The notes beneath the pieces are model-generated. The model saw only the letters and a program-made list of their open reading frames with translations, made no database searches and was not told the DNA's origin. This document shows positions 7,706-19,342 of a stretch of DNA of 64,000 bases, in pieces. The number at the start of each line of letters is the position of its first letter. Within the stretch, counting starts at the first letter, position 1. Both the position numbers and the translations under genes were made by a program. Origin of the DNA: Sporosarcina oncorhynchi (GTDB taxonomy: Bacteria; Bacillota; Bacilli; Bacillales_A; Planococcaceae); assembly GCF_033304615.1 (NCBI RefSeq), contig NZ_CP129118.1:3158001-3222000 (forward strand). Direction: 5' to 3'.

Positions 7706-8002
7706 TCACTTAACCTCACCAGACCATTCTAACATGCCGCCCGTCATATTCGTTACGTTATATCCGTTACCCGATAAAAACTCCGTAGCGCGGCCGCTAC
7801 GACCTCCAGAACGACAGATCATCACATAAGGGGTTTGCTTATCAAGTTCTTCCATACGATTGGGTATTTCACCTAATGGAATATGGACTGCGCCTTCAAT
7901 AATGCCTTCAGCCACTTCTTCATCTTCACGTACATCAATCATATGCACGGTCTCACCATTCTCAAGTTTTGCTTGTAATTCAGTTGTTGTTATTTCCTTC
8001 AT
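7706..8002 (-). CDS. Single-domain rhodanese-like sulfurtransferase
   Basis: The 98-residue single rhodanese domain has the active-site loop CRSGGRSGRA (Cys near residue 63), the N-terminal substructure IDVREDEEVAEG and GGMLEW near the end. Family members move sulfane sulfur. The substrate is not predictable, and there is no fused or adjacent sulfur-pathway gene. It has a strong ribosome site (GAGGAGG), its own promoter and its own terminator, so it is monocistronic. Confidence 0.93.
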   Translation of the reverse strand: MKEITTTELQAKLENGETVHMIDVREDEEVAEGIIEGAVHIPLGEIPNRMEELDKQTPYVMICRSGGRSGRATEFLSGNGYNVTNMTGGMLEWSGEVK

Positions 8003-8045
8003 TCCAAAAACCTCCTCTGATGATTAAAGTCTTGACTATAGCTCT

Positions 8046-8074
8046 ATCATATACTCCCGTAGGTATACAGTCTA
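8046..8074 (-). promoter_or_regulatory. Probable promoter of the rhodanese gene
   Basis: Minus strand TAGACT (8069-8074), 17 bases, TATGAT (8046-8051), about 45 bases upstream of the start codon. Confidence 0.55.
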
Positions 8075-8122
8075 TAAAAAAGCTTAACGAAATTACATTA
8101 AAAAAGTGGGGATTAAGATACT

Positions 8123-8836
8123 ATGAAAGTTCATTATATACACCAGCTACCCGTAAAAATAGAACTTTTCAAATCCATTCAGGAGTCTCTTTCCAAAAAA
8201 GTCGATCTGACAACCACTCTAAACACAAACAATTTTAAATACATTGCAGGAGTAGATATTGCATATTGGCTAGATGAAGGAATTGAATGGGGAATATGCA
8301 GTATAATCATCATTGATTCTGTCACACTGAAAGTAATTGAAAAAGCGTTTAGCAGCGGCAAGGTCACAGTTCCATATATCCCTGGTTATTTAGCGTTCAG
8401 GGAACTTCCACTTATTATCGAAACCGTAAAGAAACTAACGATTGCACCTGATTTATATATGTTTGATGGTAATGGTTATTTACATCCGCTTCGTATGGGA
8501 ATTGCTACACACGCTTCCTTTTTTGTTCATAAGCCAACTATAGGAATTGCAAAGAGTTACTTTAAAGTCAATGATGCCTACTTTGAGATTCCGAAGAACG
8601 AAGTGGGTGCATTTGAAAATATTACTATAGGAAACGAAGTACTTGGAAGGGCACTTCGCTCACATAAAGACGTCCGGCCTATTTTCATTTCTTGTGGCAA
8701 CTTTATAGATTTAGACACTGCCACAGAATTTACACTTAGCTTAATCAATAAAGATAGCCGGTTGCCAATACCCGTTAGAATAGCAGATTTGGAAACGAAA
8801 AGAATAAGAAAGCTGTTAATCGCTAAGACCGAGTAG
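8123..8836 (+). CDS. nfi: Endonuclease V family protein
   Basis: The 237-residue protein matches the endonuclease V fold: IAGVDIAY (first catalytic Asp), PYIPGYLAFRELP (the Glu of the FRE motif), DLYMFDGNGYLHPLRMG (metal-binding Asp) and PTIGIAKSYF. Endonuclease V cuts DNA or RNA one nucleotide 3' of deaminated bases such as inosine. The ATG follows GTGGGGA by about 11 bases. The gene is more AT-rich than its surroundings, lies against the local gene direction, and its last 14 bases overlap the convergent hydrolase gene. It is probably part of a transferred insert. Confidence 0.9.
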   Translation: MKVHYIHQLPVKIELFKSIQESLSKKVDLTTTLNTNNFKYIAGVDIAYWLDEGIEWGICSIIIIDSVTLKVIEKAFSSGKVTVPYIPGYLAFRELPLIIETVKKLTIAPDLYMFDGNGYLHPLRMGIATHASFFVHKPTIGIAKSYFKVNDAYFEIPKNEVGAFENITIGNEVLGRALRSHKDVRPIFISCGNFIDLDTATEFTLSLINKDSRLPIPVRIADLETKRIRKLLIAKTE

Positions 8837-9428
8837 AATGCTTTAAAAGAAAATCAGCCATTTGGTTAAATGCTTTACTTGCTGACATCGATTGATAATT
8901 CGGGCTGTAGGGATCACCAAACCCATGTTTTCGTTCAAATGTATATATTTCGATGTTGCCGGCATCAATTGATGTAATTAGCCGGTTAACATCAAAAGAG
9001 TTTTCTTCTTTCGGAAAGAACAACAGTGTGGGGCATTCCGGCGGTTTGTCTAGATAATCTCTAATGCGCGATCCATAATAGCCAATGATTCCTTTGATCA
9101 TTTTTTTATTGCCACAAAGCCAAGCAACTGTAGCCCCCACACTATAACCGACAACAAATATTTTCTCATAGGATTGTTCAATATCAATTGCCAACTGTTT
9201 CACCGTTTTGGCCGCCTCTACAAAGCCTATATTCTCCATGAAATTACGATATGCCAATTGTTCCTCATCATATCGATAAGATTCATCACGGTTCAATAAG
9301 CTTGGACAATAAACATCAAAACCCAGTGCAGATAAATGTCCACAAAATTCCCGAATATGTTGATTGAGTCCATAAATTTCATGAACGACAATAACGGCAT
9401 TTTTATACCCCTGTTTAATGGTCACCAT
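8823..9428 (-). CDS. Dienelactone hydrolase family alpha/beta hydrolase
   Basis: The 201-residue alpha/beta hydrolase has nucleophile elbow GYSVGA (Ser about residue 94, where classical dienelactone hydrolases carry Cys in GYCxGG), an early VVHEIYGLN strand-loop and a C-terminal His in ERKHGFGDP. The Ser-Asp-His set suggests an esterase or hydrolase of unknown substrate. The ATG at 9428 follows GGGGTGAG. Its 3' end overlaps endonuclease V by 14 bp on the opposite strand. This gene is not part of the usual Bacillus rpsI-cwlD interval. Confidence 0.88.
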   Translation of the reverse strand: MVTIKQGYKNAVIVVHEIYGLNQHIREFCGHLSALGFDVYCPSLLNRDESYRYDEEQLAYRNFMENIGFVEAAKTVKQLAIDIEQSYEKIFVVGYSVGATVAWLCGNKKMIKGIIGYYGSRIRDYLDKPPECPTLLFFPKEENSFDVNRLITSIDAGNIEIYTFERKHGFGDPYSPNYQSMSASKAFNQMADFLLKHSTRS

Positions 9429-9450
9429 TTCAATCTCACCCCATTCAATT

Positions 9451-9489
9451 AAAACACAAAAACCTCTCCCCGAAAAATCGGGAAGAGGC
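9451..9489 (-). terminator. Terminator after rpsI
   Basis: The minus strand gives CCTCTTCCCGA and TCGGGGAGAGG around a short T-rich loop, followed by TTTTTGTGTTTT. It closes the rplM-rpsI transcript. Confidence 0.88.
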
Positions 9490-9512
9490 TGTATTGTTGA
9501 GTTGAAAATCGA

Positions 9513-9905
9513 TTAACGTTTTGAGAACTGAGGTGCACGACGAGCGCCGCGAAGACCTGGCTTCTTACGTTCTTTCATACGTGAATCACGTGTAAGCAGA
9601 CCTGCTGCTTTCAATGTACCACGGAAGTCAGGGTCTACAGTAAGTAGAGCACGTGCGACACCGTGACGAATTGCGCCAGCTTGTCCTGTGTATCCGCCGC
9701 CATTGACGTTTACATGGATATCATAGCTGCCAAGTGTTTGTGTAGCTACAAGCGGCTGCTTGATCACTTCACGAAGTGTTTCAAATGGTACGTAGTCTTC
9801 TACGTCACGGTTGTTGACGACAATTTTGCCTTCGCCAGGAACGAGACGTACACGAGCTACTGAGCTTTTACGACGGCCAGTGCCGATATATTGTACTTGT
9901 GCCAA
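9513..9905 (-). CDS. rpsI: 30S ribosomal protein S9
   Basis: The 130-residue protein opens with [17 protein letters not shown] and ends PQFSKR; the conserved C-terminal Lys-Arg reaches the P-site tRNA in known ribosomes. The start codon is TTG at 9905, eight bases after GAGGAGG, with no better alternative. It is cotranscribed with rplM, 19 bases upstream. Confidence 0.98.
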   Translation of the reverse strand: MAQVQYIGTGRRKSSVARVRLVPGEGKIVVNNRDVEDYVPFETLREVIKQPLVATQTLGSYDIHVNVNGGGYTGQAGAIRHGVARALLTVDPDFRGTLKAAGLLTRDSRMKERKKPGLRGARRAPQFSKR

Positions 9906-9924
9906 AGGTGTTTCCTCCTCTTAA

Positions 9925-10362
9925 TTATCCAATAAGCTCGAATGCTTCTGGTTTTTGTGCCGTATGTGGATGTTCCGATCCAGCATAGACGTGAAGTTTC
10001 TTGATTGTTTGACGACCTAGTGGACCTTTTGGAAGCATCCCTTTAATCGCAAGTTCCAACATCTTAGTTGGGTAGTTAGTACGCATTTCCAAAGCAGTAC
10101 GTTGTTTCAGATTACCAGTATAGCCAGAGTGGCGATAGTAGATTTTATCTTTCAACTTGTTACCTGACAGTTGGATTTTCTCAGCGTTGATGATGATGAC
10201 GTGATCGCCAGTGTCAACGTGTGGTGTGAACGTAGGTTTATGTTTGCCGCGCAAAATAGATGCAACTTCAGAAGCAAGACGACCAAGCGTCTGTCCTTCA
10301 GCGTCGACAACGAGCCATTTACGCTCTACTTCGTGACCTTTAGCCATGAATGTTGTACGCAT
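9925..10362 (-). CDS. rplM: 50S ribosomal protein L13
   Basis: The 145-residue L13 has [18 protein letters not shown] near the start and [10 protein letters not shown] in the C-terminal half. L13 is an early 23S rRNA assembly protein. The ATG follows GGAGGAAACAATAC. The long leader between promoter and start fits L13 autoregulation known in Firmicutes. Confidence 0.98.
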   Translation of the reverse strand: MRTTFMAKGHEVERKWLVVDAEGQTLGRLASEVASILRGKHKPTFTPHVDTGDHVIIINAEKIQLSGNKLKDKIYYRHSGYTGNLKQRTALEMRTNYPTKMLELAIKGMLPKGPLGRQTIKKLHVYAGSEHPHTAQKPEAFELIG

Positions 10363-10466
10363 GTATTGTTTCCTCCTAAAAATATCAATCTGTTCCGTTT
10401 TCTATATCCCTAAACACAAATAAACATTCCGGGGCTTATTGTGGGGTTATTGAAATACCATTTATC
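10363..10466 (-). promoter_or_regulatory. Probable L13 (rplM) autoregulatory leader
   Basis: About 100 bases of untranslated leader separate the promoter from rplM. It contains a C-rich segment (CCCCACAATAAGCCCC) and the later GTTTAGGG element that can pair with it. Firmicutes rplM leaders of this kind bind L13. Assignment rests on position and pairing potential; a covariance-model scan with the Rfam L13 leader family would decide. Confidence 0.5.
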
Positions 10467-10495
10467 ATCTTATCCTGAATTTGAAAATAAGTCAA
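10467..10495 (-). promoter_or_regulatory. Sigma-A promoter of rplM-rpsI
   Basis: Minus strand TTGACT (10490-10495), 17 bases, TAAGAT (10467-10472). It lies just past the truA stop codon. Confidence 0.82.
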
Positions 10496-10528
10496 GCGAT
10501 TTTCTAGAAAACACCTGGAAAAGTTGAC

Positions 10529-11275
10529 TCACTTATCATACGTCACATTCATTAGATACAAACCGTGTGCTGGTGCGGTTTTGCCAGCCTTATTTCGGTC
10601 TTTCGCTTCAAGTATTTCTTTCAAGTCAATCGGTTCATTCCAACCGATTCCGACAGCAAAAAGCATTCCCGCAATCGTTCGAACCATATTGTATAAAAAT
10701 CCGTCGCCTTCAATCGTCATAATCAGTTCCTCGCCTTTACGTTGGAGCGTCAATTCCCTGACCGTTCGTACTTTATTCGATGTAGCGGTCTTGGAAGAAC
10801 AGTAACTTGTAAAGTCGTGAGTGCCGATAAAGTATTGCGCTGCTTCCCGCATACGCTCGATATCAGGTCGCCATCTCTCTAAATGAACTGCATAATTCCG
10901 TTCAAACGGACTTTGCACTTCACTCGATGACCATTTAAACTGATACGTTTTACCCGTTGCAGAATAGCGTGCATGGAAATCATCATCCACAAAAACCGCA
11001 TCCAGGATTCTCACGTCTCTTGGCAATAAAACATTGAGTGCCGTCTTCCAACGATCCAACGGCAAGCCGAGCGGCGTGTCAAAATGAATCACCTGTCCCC
11101 ACGCATGAACACCAGCATCCGTCCGTCCGCTTGCGACAGAAAAGACCGAGTCCTCTTTGTGGATTTTCCGCAAAGCTTTGTCGATTTCTGCCTGAACTGT
11201 CCGCATACCTGGCTGTGATTGATAGCCTGAAAAATTTGTCCCATCATAAGCAACAGTCGCTTTTACACGTTTCAC
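10529..11275 (-). CDS. truA: tRNA pseudouridine synthase A
   Basis: The 248-residue enzyme has catalytic motif SGRTDAGVHAWGQ, with the nucleophilic Asp at about residue 53, and the C-terminal FLYNMVRTIAG block. It makes pseudouridine at tRNA positions 38-40. GTG at 11275 follows directly on the ecfT stop codon (TGA then GTG), so translation is probably coupled to ecfT. It is the last gene of the ecfA1-ecfA2-ecfT-truA unit. Confidence 0.97.
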   Translation of the reverse strand: MKRVKATVAYDGTNFSGYQSQPGMRTVQAEIDKALRKIHKEDSVFSVASGRTDAGVHAWGQVIHFDTPLGLPLDRWKTALNVLLPRDVRILDAVFVDDDFHARYSATGKTYQFKWSSSEVQSPFERNYAVHLERWRPDIERMREAAQYFIGTHDFTSYCSSKTATSNKVRTVRELTLQRKGEELIMTIEGDGFLYNMVRTIAGMLFAVGIGWNEPIDLKEILEAKDRNKAGKTAPAHGLYLMNVTYDK

Positions 11276-12079
11276 TCAATTCCCCCCTCTTAACCAGACG
11301 AGAACGGCTACGAGTATAACGAATAGAATAATGACAAATGTATCGCGGCCCTTCCAAGCAAGCTGGCGATAGCGTGTCCTGCCTTCGCCGCCCCGGTAAC
11401 CTCTCACTTCCATGGCAATCGCAAGATCTTCTGCGCGTTTGAAGGCGCTGACGAACAACGGAACAAGAAGTGGTACGACGGCACGTATTCGCTCTTTGAC
11501 CGTCCCACTTGTCAAATCCGATCCACGTGCAAGTTGCGCTTTCAGGATTTTATCCGTTTCATCCATCAATGTTGGGATGAAACGAAGAGATATGGACATC
11601 ATCAAAGCCAATTCGTGTACAGGCAATTTCAGTTTTTTAAACGGATTGAGCAATGTCTCCATTCCATCCGTTATCGAGATCGGTGATGTCGTCAACGTCA
11701 GCACCGTCGTCATGAGAACAAGAACGAGGAACCTGACAGAAATGTATATCCCTTGCCTAATTCCCTCTTCATAAATTTTTATGAACTTCCACTCAAACAG
11801 CAATGCCCCTTCTTTTGTGAAGATGAAATGCATGAGTAAGGTGAAGACAATTAGAAATAGAATTGGTTTTAATCCGTTGAACAAAAAGTAGAAGCGGATT
11901 CTAGCGATAAGGATAACCAATACAGTGAAAGCCAATAATAAACCATAAGTGATCGTATTGTTTGCAAGGAAGACCGCAATAATGAACAGAAAGACAAATA
12001 ATAGCTTTGACCTCGGATCAAGCTTGTGGACAAAAGAATTCCCCGGCACGTACCGTCCAAATATCATCTTTTCCAACAT
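11276..12079 (-). CDS. ecfT: ECF transporter transmembrane subunit EcfT
   Basis: The 267-residue membrane protein has about five hydrophobic helices and the cytoplasmic coupling motifs ARGSDL and AMEVRGYRG, the two Ala-Arg-Gly-type signatures through which EcfT contacts the ATPases. It joins substrate-binding S-components encoded elsewhere, typically for vitamins, to EcfA1/EcfA2. Its ATG shares one base with the ecfA2 stop codon (TAATG). Confidence 0.96.
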   Translation of the reverse strand: MLEKMIFGRYVPGNSFVHKLDPRSKLLFVFLFIIAVFLANNTITYGLLLAFTVLVILIARIRFYFLFNGLKPILFLIVFTLLMHFIFTKEGALLFEWKFIKIYEEGIRQGIYISVRFLVLVLMTTVLTLTTSPISITDGMETLLNPFKKLKLPVHELALMMSISLRFIPTLMDETDKILKAQLARGSDLTSGTVKERIRAVVPLLVPLFVSAFKRAEDLAIAMEVRGYRGGEGRTRYRQLAWKGRDTFVIILFVILVAVLVWLRGGN

Positions 12080-12948
12080 TAGCGCTCACCTTCTTCCTGG
12101 AGCGCATCTGCGATAGATGAAGCAAGCTGTTCTTCAGTTAACGCCAATTTACCAATACTTCTTCCGAACAACTTTTCAATATCCTTCTGAAACGCCACTG
12201 AGCGCGGCAAGCTAAGGCGGTATTCACTAAGCGTATCAACGTCTCCGAAAACCTCTTCAGGCGTTCCTGCCATGACAGAGCGTCCTTCGTGCATGACAAG
12301 AATCTCATCTGCATACCGGGCAGCGTCTTCCATGCTGTGCGTTACAAGAATTGTCGTCAAGTTTTGTTCTTTATGTAACGTATAGAACAATTCCATGATT
12401 TCCTTGCGGCCTCTCGGATCCAATCCTGCGGTAGGTTCGTCCAAAATGAGAATGGATGGTTTAAATGCAAGAACTCCCGCAATGGCGACCCGTCGCATCT
12501 GTCCGCCCGACAAATCAAATGGTGATTTCTGTGCCAAATCTTCAGGTAAACCAAGCAGTTTAATAAGTTCATGCGCCCGACGTCTTGCTTCATCTGCCGG
12601 CACACCGAAATTCATCGGTCCAAACATGATGTCTTTTTCTACCGTCTCTTCAAACAGCTGATGTTCAGGAAACTGGAAAACGATGCCTACATGTTTGCGG
12701 ATCGATTTCAGTTCTTTAGACTTTGTACGTGAAGTAATATTCACATCACCCACACGGACAACACCATCCGTCGGTTTAAGCAATCCATTCAAATGAAGAA
12801 GCAAGGTAGACTTACCTGAACCCGTATGTCCGATGATCGCAGTGAATGAACCCGACTTAATTGAACCATTCACATCATATAGAGCACGCTTTTCAAATGG
12901 TGTCCCCGCTGCGTATGAATAGCTTACTTGTTGAAATGAGATGTCCAT
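12079..12948 (-). CDS. ecfA2: ECF transporter ATPase EcfA2
   Basis: The 289-residue ABC ATPase has Walker A GHTGSGKST, Q-loop FQFPEHQLFE, signature LSGGQMRR, Walker B ILILDEPTAGLDP and H-loop LVTHSMEDA. The C-terminal extension after about residue 230 is typical of EcfA proteins. It forms the EcfA1A2 heterodimer that energises vitamin uptake. It overlaps the end of ecfA1 by 25 bases and ecfT by one base. Confidence 0.96.
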   Translation of the reverse strand: MDISFQQVSYSYAAGTPFEKRALYDVNGSIKSGSFTAIIGHTGSGKSTLLLHLNGLLKPTDGVVRVGDVNITSRTKSKELKSIRKHVGIVFQFPEHQLFEETVEKDIMFGPMNFGVPADEARRRAHELIKLLGLPEDLAQKSPFDLSGGQMRRVAIAGVLAFKPSILILDEPTAGLDPRGRKEIMELFYTLHKEQNLTTILVTHSMEDAARYADEILVMHEGRSVMAGTPEEVFGDVDTLSEYRLSLPRSVAFQKDIEKLFGRSIGKLALTEEQLASSIADALQEEGER

Positions 12949-13769
12949 AATTCATTCACCAACTCTTTTTCTGTCATATGTTCCCCTTGAATGCCAATAC
13001 CTCTTTTACGAAGTTCACGTGACACCCTTAAGGCAAAGGGTAAGTCCAATCCGATAGACTCCAATTGATCTCCATGGGCAAAGATTTCCTCCGGCTTGCC
13101 TGTCATCATTACTTTTCCTTCATTCATGACGATGACTCTGTCTGCAAGCAGTACTTCTTCCAAATCATGTGTAATAGAAAGTACTGTCAAACCCGTCGCG
13201 TTTTTCAATTCATCCACAACTCGAATGACTTCTTCGCGTCCTTGCGGGTCAAGCATGGAAGTTGCTTCGTCCAGGATAAGCATCTGCGGCCGTAAAGCTA
13301 AGGCACCTGCTATTGCAACGCGTTGTTTCTGTCCGCCGGATAAATGATGTGGTTCATGATCCAGAAATGCCTCCATCTTAACTTGTGCAAGTGACTCATG
13401 TACACGGGGCACCATCTTCTCGTAAGGAACACCGTTATTCTCAAGTGCAAAAGCGACATCGTCTTGCACAGTAGACCCAACGAATTGGTTATCCGGATTT
13501 TGAAAGACAATTCCCATTCTCGAACGAATTTCCCAAACCGTATCCGCATTCAACTCTTCAAGGAAAACATGCACTTTCCCTTCATCGGGATACATGAGGC
13601 CGATCATCAGCTTGGCCAAAGTCGATTTCCCTGAACCGTTATGGCCGACAATGGCAATCCATTCACCATCCTGTACAGTAAATGACACATCATCAATCGC
13701 TTTGCGTGGTTCCTCGTCCTCAGATTCGTATGTATATGATATATGATCCAAAGATAGTATTTCCTTCAC
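12924..13769 (-). CDS. ecfA1: ECF transporter ATPase EcfA1
   Basis: The 281-residue ABC ATPase has Walker A GHNGSGKST, Q-loop FQNPDNQF, signature LSGGQKQR, Walker B LILDEATSMLDP and H-loop SITHDLEEV. I prefer GTG 13769, eight bases after a strong GGAGG, to the in-frame ATG at 13787, which has only a weaker AGGA. It is the first gene of the ECF unit and lies behind the structured leader at 13841-13957. Confidence 0.96.
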   Translation of the reverse strand: MKEILSLDHISYTYESEDEEPRKAIDDVSFTVQDGEWIAIVGHNGSGKSTLAKLMIGLMYPDEGKVHVFLEELNADTVWEIRSRMGIVFQNPDNQFVGSTVQDDVAFALENNGVPYEKMVPRVHESLAQVKMEAFLDHEPHHLSGGQKQRVAIAGALALRPQMLILDEATSMLDPQGREEVIRVVDELKNATGLTVLSITHDLEEVLLADRVIVMNEGKVMMTGKPEEIFAHGDQLESIGLDLPFALRVSRELRKRGIGIQGEHMTEKELVNELWTSHFNK

Positions 13770-13840
13770 ATCATTCACCTCCAGCATTTCGTTTCCTATG
13801 TATAAAAGATTGATTTGTCCATTTTTTTATTTTATTAAAT

Positions 13841-13957
13841 AAAAAAAGCGCGCACCTCATCCGAAGAAATGCGCTCAAGTCTATTCTGATGCCGGGTGCT
13901 CAATCCGGACCAGCGGATGAGATGCGTAGAGCTAGACCAATCGGCTAAACCGTCGAT
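13841..13957 (-). promoter_or_regulatory. Structured leader with alternative terminator/antiterminator, upstream of ecfA1
   Basis: Read on the minus strand: hairpin P0 (13936-13957); strand A (13914-13925, GCATCTCATCCG); hairpin P2 (13886-13913, nine pairs with one bulge); then a terminator hairpin (13850-13874, GCGCATTTC with GAGGTGCGC, seven-base loop) followed by seven T (13841-13847). Strand A can instead pair over 12 bases with CGGATGAGGTGC (13852-13863), which would destroy the terminator. This is attenuator architecture. It has no T-box core and matches no riboswitch class I recognise. The ligand, if any, is unknown. Confidence 0.65.
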
Positions 13958-14000
13958 CGTAACGCTCAGCTTTTAATATTTTGTCGTATAAATATGTTAA

Positions 14001-14040
14001 TGAAAAGGGTGTGGCTGTGCGTATGACAGACACACCCTTC
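14001..14040 (-). terminator. Terminator after rplQ
   Basis: The minus strand has AAGGGTGTG and CACACCCTT as a nine-base-pair stem followed by TTCATT. It is the end of the S10-spc-alpha ribosomal cluster. The T-run is imperfect, so read-through into the ECF leader is possible. Confidence 0.75.
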
Positions 14041-14062
14041 AATGTATTTATATAAGTTGTAA

Positions 14063-14443
14063 TTAAACTAATTCAATTACTACAACAGGTGCTCCGTCTC
14101 CACGACGAGGTCCCATTTTCATGATGCGTGTGTAACCGCCTTGGCGATCTGTGTAGCGTGGTGCAACGTTATCAAACAATTTTTGAATAGCAAAGATTTC
14201 TTTTTCATTGCCTTCTTCGTCTTCAGTCATTACTAACTCACGACGAATAAATTGTGCTGCTTGACGACGTGCATGCAAGTCCCCACGTTTACCAAGAGTG
14301 ATCATCTTTTCAACGACTGAACGCAATTCTTTCGCACGCGCTTCAGTTGTTTGGATGCGCTCATGTACGATAAGGTCTGTCGCTAAGTCGCGAAGCATTG
14401 CTTTACGTTGTGAACTTGTGCGTCCAAGTTTTCTGTAACCCAT
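14063..14443 (-). CDS. rplQ: 50S ribosomal protein L17
   Basis: The 126-residue L17 begins [20 protein letters not shown], the family hallmark, and ends with the [12 protein letters not shown] block. Length is normal for Bacillales. It is the last gene of the alpha group, 30 bases after rpoA. Confidence 0.98.
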   Translation of the reverse strand: MGYRKLGRTSSQRKAMLRDLATDLIVHERIQTTEARAKELRSVVEKMITLGKRGDLHARRQAAQFIRRELVMTEDEEGNEKEIFAIQKLFDNVAPRYTDRQGGYTRIMKMGPRRGDGAPVVVIELV

Positions 14444-14473
14444 AGAAGTTTACCTCCTTCAATTCAATTGTTC

Positions 14474-15418
14474 TTAATCTTCCGAGCGTAACTCTAAGTT
14501 CAACTCGTCCAATTTAGCCTTCACTTCTTCAAGTGATTTACGGCCTAGGTTGCGCACTTTCATCATTTCATCCTCGGACTTGTTAGCAAGTTCAAGTACT
14601 GTGTTGATGCCTGCACGTTTCAGGCAGTTGTAAGATCGCACAGAAAGATCGAGCTCTTCGATAGTCATCTCAAGCACTTTTTCTTTTTGGTCCTCTTCTT
14701 TTTCCACCATGATTTCTGCAGTTTGTGCTTCGTCAGTCATACCAACAAAAATGTTCAGATGCTCCGTCAGGATTTTGGCTCCAAGCGAAACAGCTTCTTT
14801 CGGACCGATGCTACCATCTGTCCAAATATCAAACGTCAACTTGTCAAAGTTTGTACTTTGACCAACGCGAGTATTCTCGACTTGGAAATTGACGCGTGAA
14901 ACTGGAGTGTAAATAGAGTCGATCGGAATTACACCAATCGCAAGATCCTCACGTTTGTTTTGATCGGAAGGTGCATATCCACGGCCACGAACAGCATACA
15001 TACGCATGCGCAAGTGTCCATTCTTACCTAGGGTAGCAATTTGAAGATCCGGATTCAGCACTTCAACATCACTGTCATGCGTGATATCTGCTGCTGTCAC
15101 CTTGCCTTCACCCTTCACATCTATTTCAATCACTTTCTCATCATCTGAATAGATTTTGAGAGCAAGTTGCTTCACATTCAAAATAATTGTTGCAACGTCT
15201 TCGACGACACCTTCAATTGTAGAGAATTCATGAAGAACTCCGTCGATCTGGATAGAAGTAACGGCAGCACCTGGTAATGAGGAAAGAAGCACGCGGCGTA
15301 AGGAATTACCTAAAGTATTTCCGTATCCACGTTCCAGAGGTTCAATAATAAACTTACCAAACTTGGAATCTTCGTTGATCATAACTGTTTCAATCTTCGG
15401 TTTCTCAATCTCGATCAT
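14474..15418 (-). CDS. rpoA: RNA polymerase alpha subunit
   Basis: The 314-residue subunit has an N-terminal assembly domain (about 1-228, with [17 protein letters not shown]) and a C-terminal DNA- and activator-binding domain (about 248-314, with [16 protein letters not shown]). Alpha dimerises to nucleate RNA polymerase. The ATG follows AGGAGGGTAAATGA. The 136-base gap to rpsK is longer than most in this cluster. Confidence 0.99.
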   Translation of the reverse strand: MIEIEKPKIETVMINEDSKFGKFIIEPLERGYGNTLGNSLRRVLLSSLPGAAVTSIQIDGVLHEFSTIEGVVEDVATIILNVKQLALKIYSDDEKVIEIDVKGEGKVTAADITHDSDVEVLNPDLQIATLGKNGHLRMRMYAVRGRGYAPSDQNKREDLAIGVIPIDSIYTPVSRVNFQVENTRVGQSTNFDKLTFDIWTDGSIGPKEAVSLGAKILTEHLNIFVGMTDEAQTAEIMVEKEEDQKEKVLEMTIEELDLSVRSYNCLKRAGINTVLELANKSEDEMMKVRNLGRKSLEEVKAKLDELNLELRSED

Positions 15419-15554
15419 TCATTTACCCTCCTTCAAAGCGTCTAATATATTGGCCGTTCCATATTGAAATCGATTATCAAAATTAATCAACATGCAATCA
15501 CACAATTCATTTTTGCCAAAAACTGTGCTTTTCAATCAATTGGAGAACAAACCA

Positions 15555-15962
<408 letters not shown>

Positions 15963-15969
15963 TTACCTA

Positions 15970-16335
15970 TTATTTCTTTTTGTTCGCAACTGTCCGCTTA
16001 GGACCTTTACGTGTACGTGCGTTGTTTTTCGTGTTTTGTCCACGAACAGGTAATCCACGACGATGACGGATTCCACGGAAACTACCGATTTCCATCAAAC
16101 GTTTAATGTTGAGGGATGTTTCACGACGAAGGTCCCCTTCAACTTTCAAGCCGTCTAGTTGCTCACGGATTTTGTCAAGCTCAGTTTCAGTAAGATCACG
16201 AACACGTGTCTCTTCAGAAACACCCGCTGCAGCAAGAACTTTTTGTGCAGTTGTTTTACCAATTCCAAAAATGTATGTTAACGAAATGACTACGCGCTTA
16301 TCGCGCGGAACGTCTACACCAGCAATACGTGCCAT
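15970..16335 (-). CDS. rpsM: 30S ribosomal protein S13
   Basis: The 121-residue S13 starts [15 protein letters not shown] and contains [14 protein letters not shown] before the basic tail KRTVANKKK, which reaches the decoding-site tRNAs. It belongs to the 30S head and forms bridges to the 50S subunit. Confidence 0.98.
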   Translation of the reverse strand: MARIAGVDVPRDKRVVISLTYIFGIGKTTAQKVLAAAGVSEETRVRDLTETELDKIREQLDGLKVEGDLRRETSLNIKRLMEIGSFRGIRHRRGLPVRGQNTKNNARTRKGPKRTVANKKK

Positions 16336-16359
16336 ATAGATTGTGCACCTCCCTTAGTA

Positions 16360-16488
<129 letters not shown>

Positions 16489-16512
16489 TCAATATTCCGG
16501 AGTTGCAAAAGT

Positions 16513-16731
16513 TTATTTGAAACGGTACGTGATACGACCGCGTGTCAAGTCATAAGGTGAGAGTTCCATCGTTACTTTATCGCCAGGAAGGATCCGGATA
16601 AAGTGCATGCGGATCTTGCCTGAAACGTGCGCAAGAATCGTATGACCATTTTCCAATTCCACCTTGAACATTGCGTTCGGCAATGTTTCGATAACAGTAC
16701 CTTCAACTTCAATTACGTCATCTTTCGCCAT
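16513..16731 (-). CDS. infA: Translation initiation factor IF-1
   Basis: The 72-residue S1-like OB-fold protein starts [15 protein letters not shown] and contains [21 protein letters not shown]-1 binds the 30S A site during initiation. I use the ATG at 16731, nine bases after AAGGGAG; an in-frame upstream extension to 16773 has no ribosome site. The block immediately upstream is filled with hairpin repeats instead of map. Confidence 0.98.
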   Translation of the reverse strand: MAKDDVIEVEGTVIETLPNAMFKVELENGHTILAHVSGKIRMHFIRILPGDKVTMELSPYDLTRGRITYRFK

Positions 16732-16773
16732 CAATCCTGTCTCCCTTCTATATACAATAAAGGTCTTAACCAT

Positions 16774-16974
16774 CGAGCGGCAGCAGTCCCAATCAATTAC
16801 GCCTTGGCGTAATTGCGTCCGGATTTTGAATCACGCTTTCGTGATTGAATCCTTACAAAATCCTTGACATCCGCCGGAGGCTTAACTTGGATCAGCGTGC
16901 ATTTGGAATACCTCTGATTTAGTTATAAACCGGCTTTAATCCTGACACTAAATGTAATGACTGACCTAGCTGAG
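16774..16974 (-). repeat. Hairpin-rich repeat block upstream of infA
   Basis: Two compact palindromes occur side by side: CAATTACGCC/GGCGTAATTG (16795-16816) and AATCACG/CGTGATT nested inside GGATTTTG/CAAAATCC (about 16821-16860). A GCCTCCGGCGGATG element follows. The 13-mer AATTGCGTCCGGA at 16811-16823 recurs exactly at 17328-17340, on the far side of the ComK-like frame. The composition resembles a dispersed intergenic repeat rather than a gene. Confidence 0.7.

Positions 16975-19341
<2,367 letters not shown>

Positions 19342-19342
<1 letters not shown>

Noticed and set aside
11412..11774. 120-codon plus-strand frame opposite ecfT
   Set aside because: Antisense shadow without a ribosome site; ecfT is certain.
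13841..13957. Degenerate tRNA gene in the ecfA1 leader
   Set aside because: The region has cloverleaf-like hairpins but no T-arm GGTTCRANYCC and no acceptor stem; the terminator/antiterminator reading fits better.
16774..16974. Remnant of map or of the KOW-domain gene upstream of infA
   Set aside because: No frame in this block resembles methionine aminopeptidase or a KOW protein; it consists of palindromes and repeat-like sequence.
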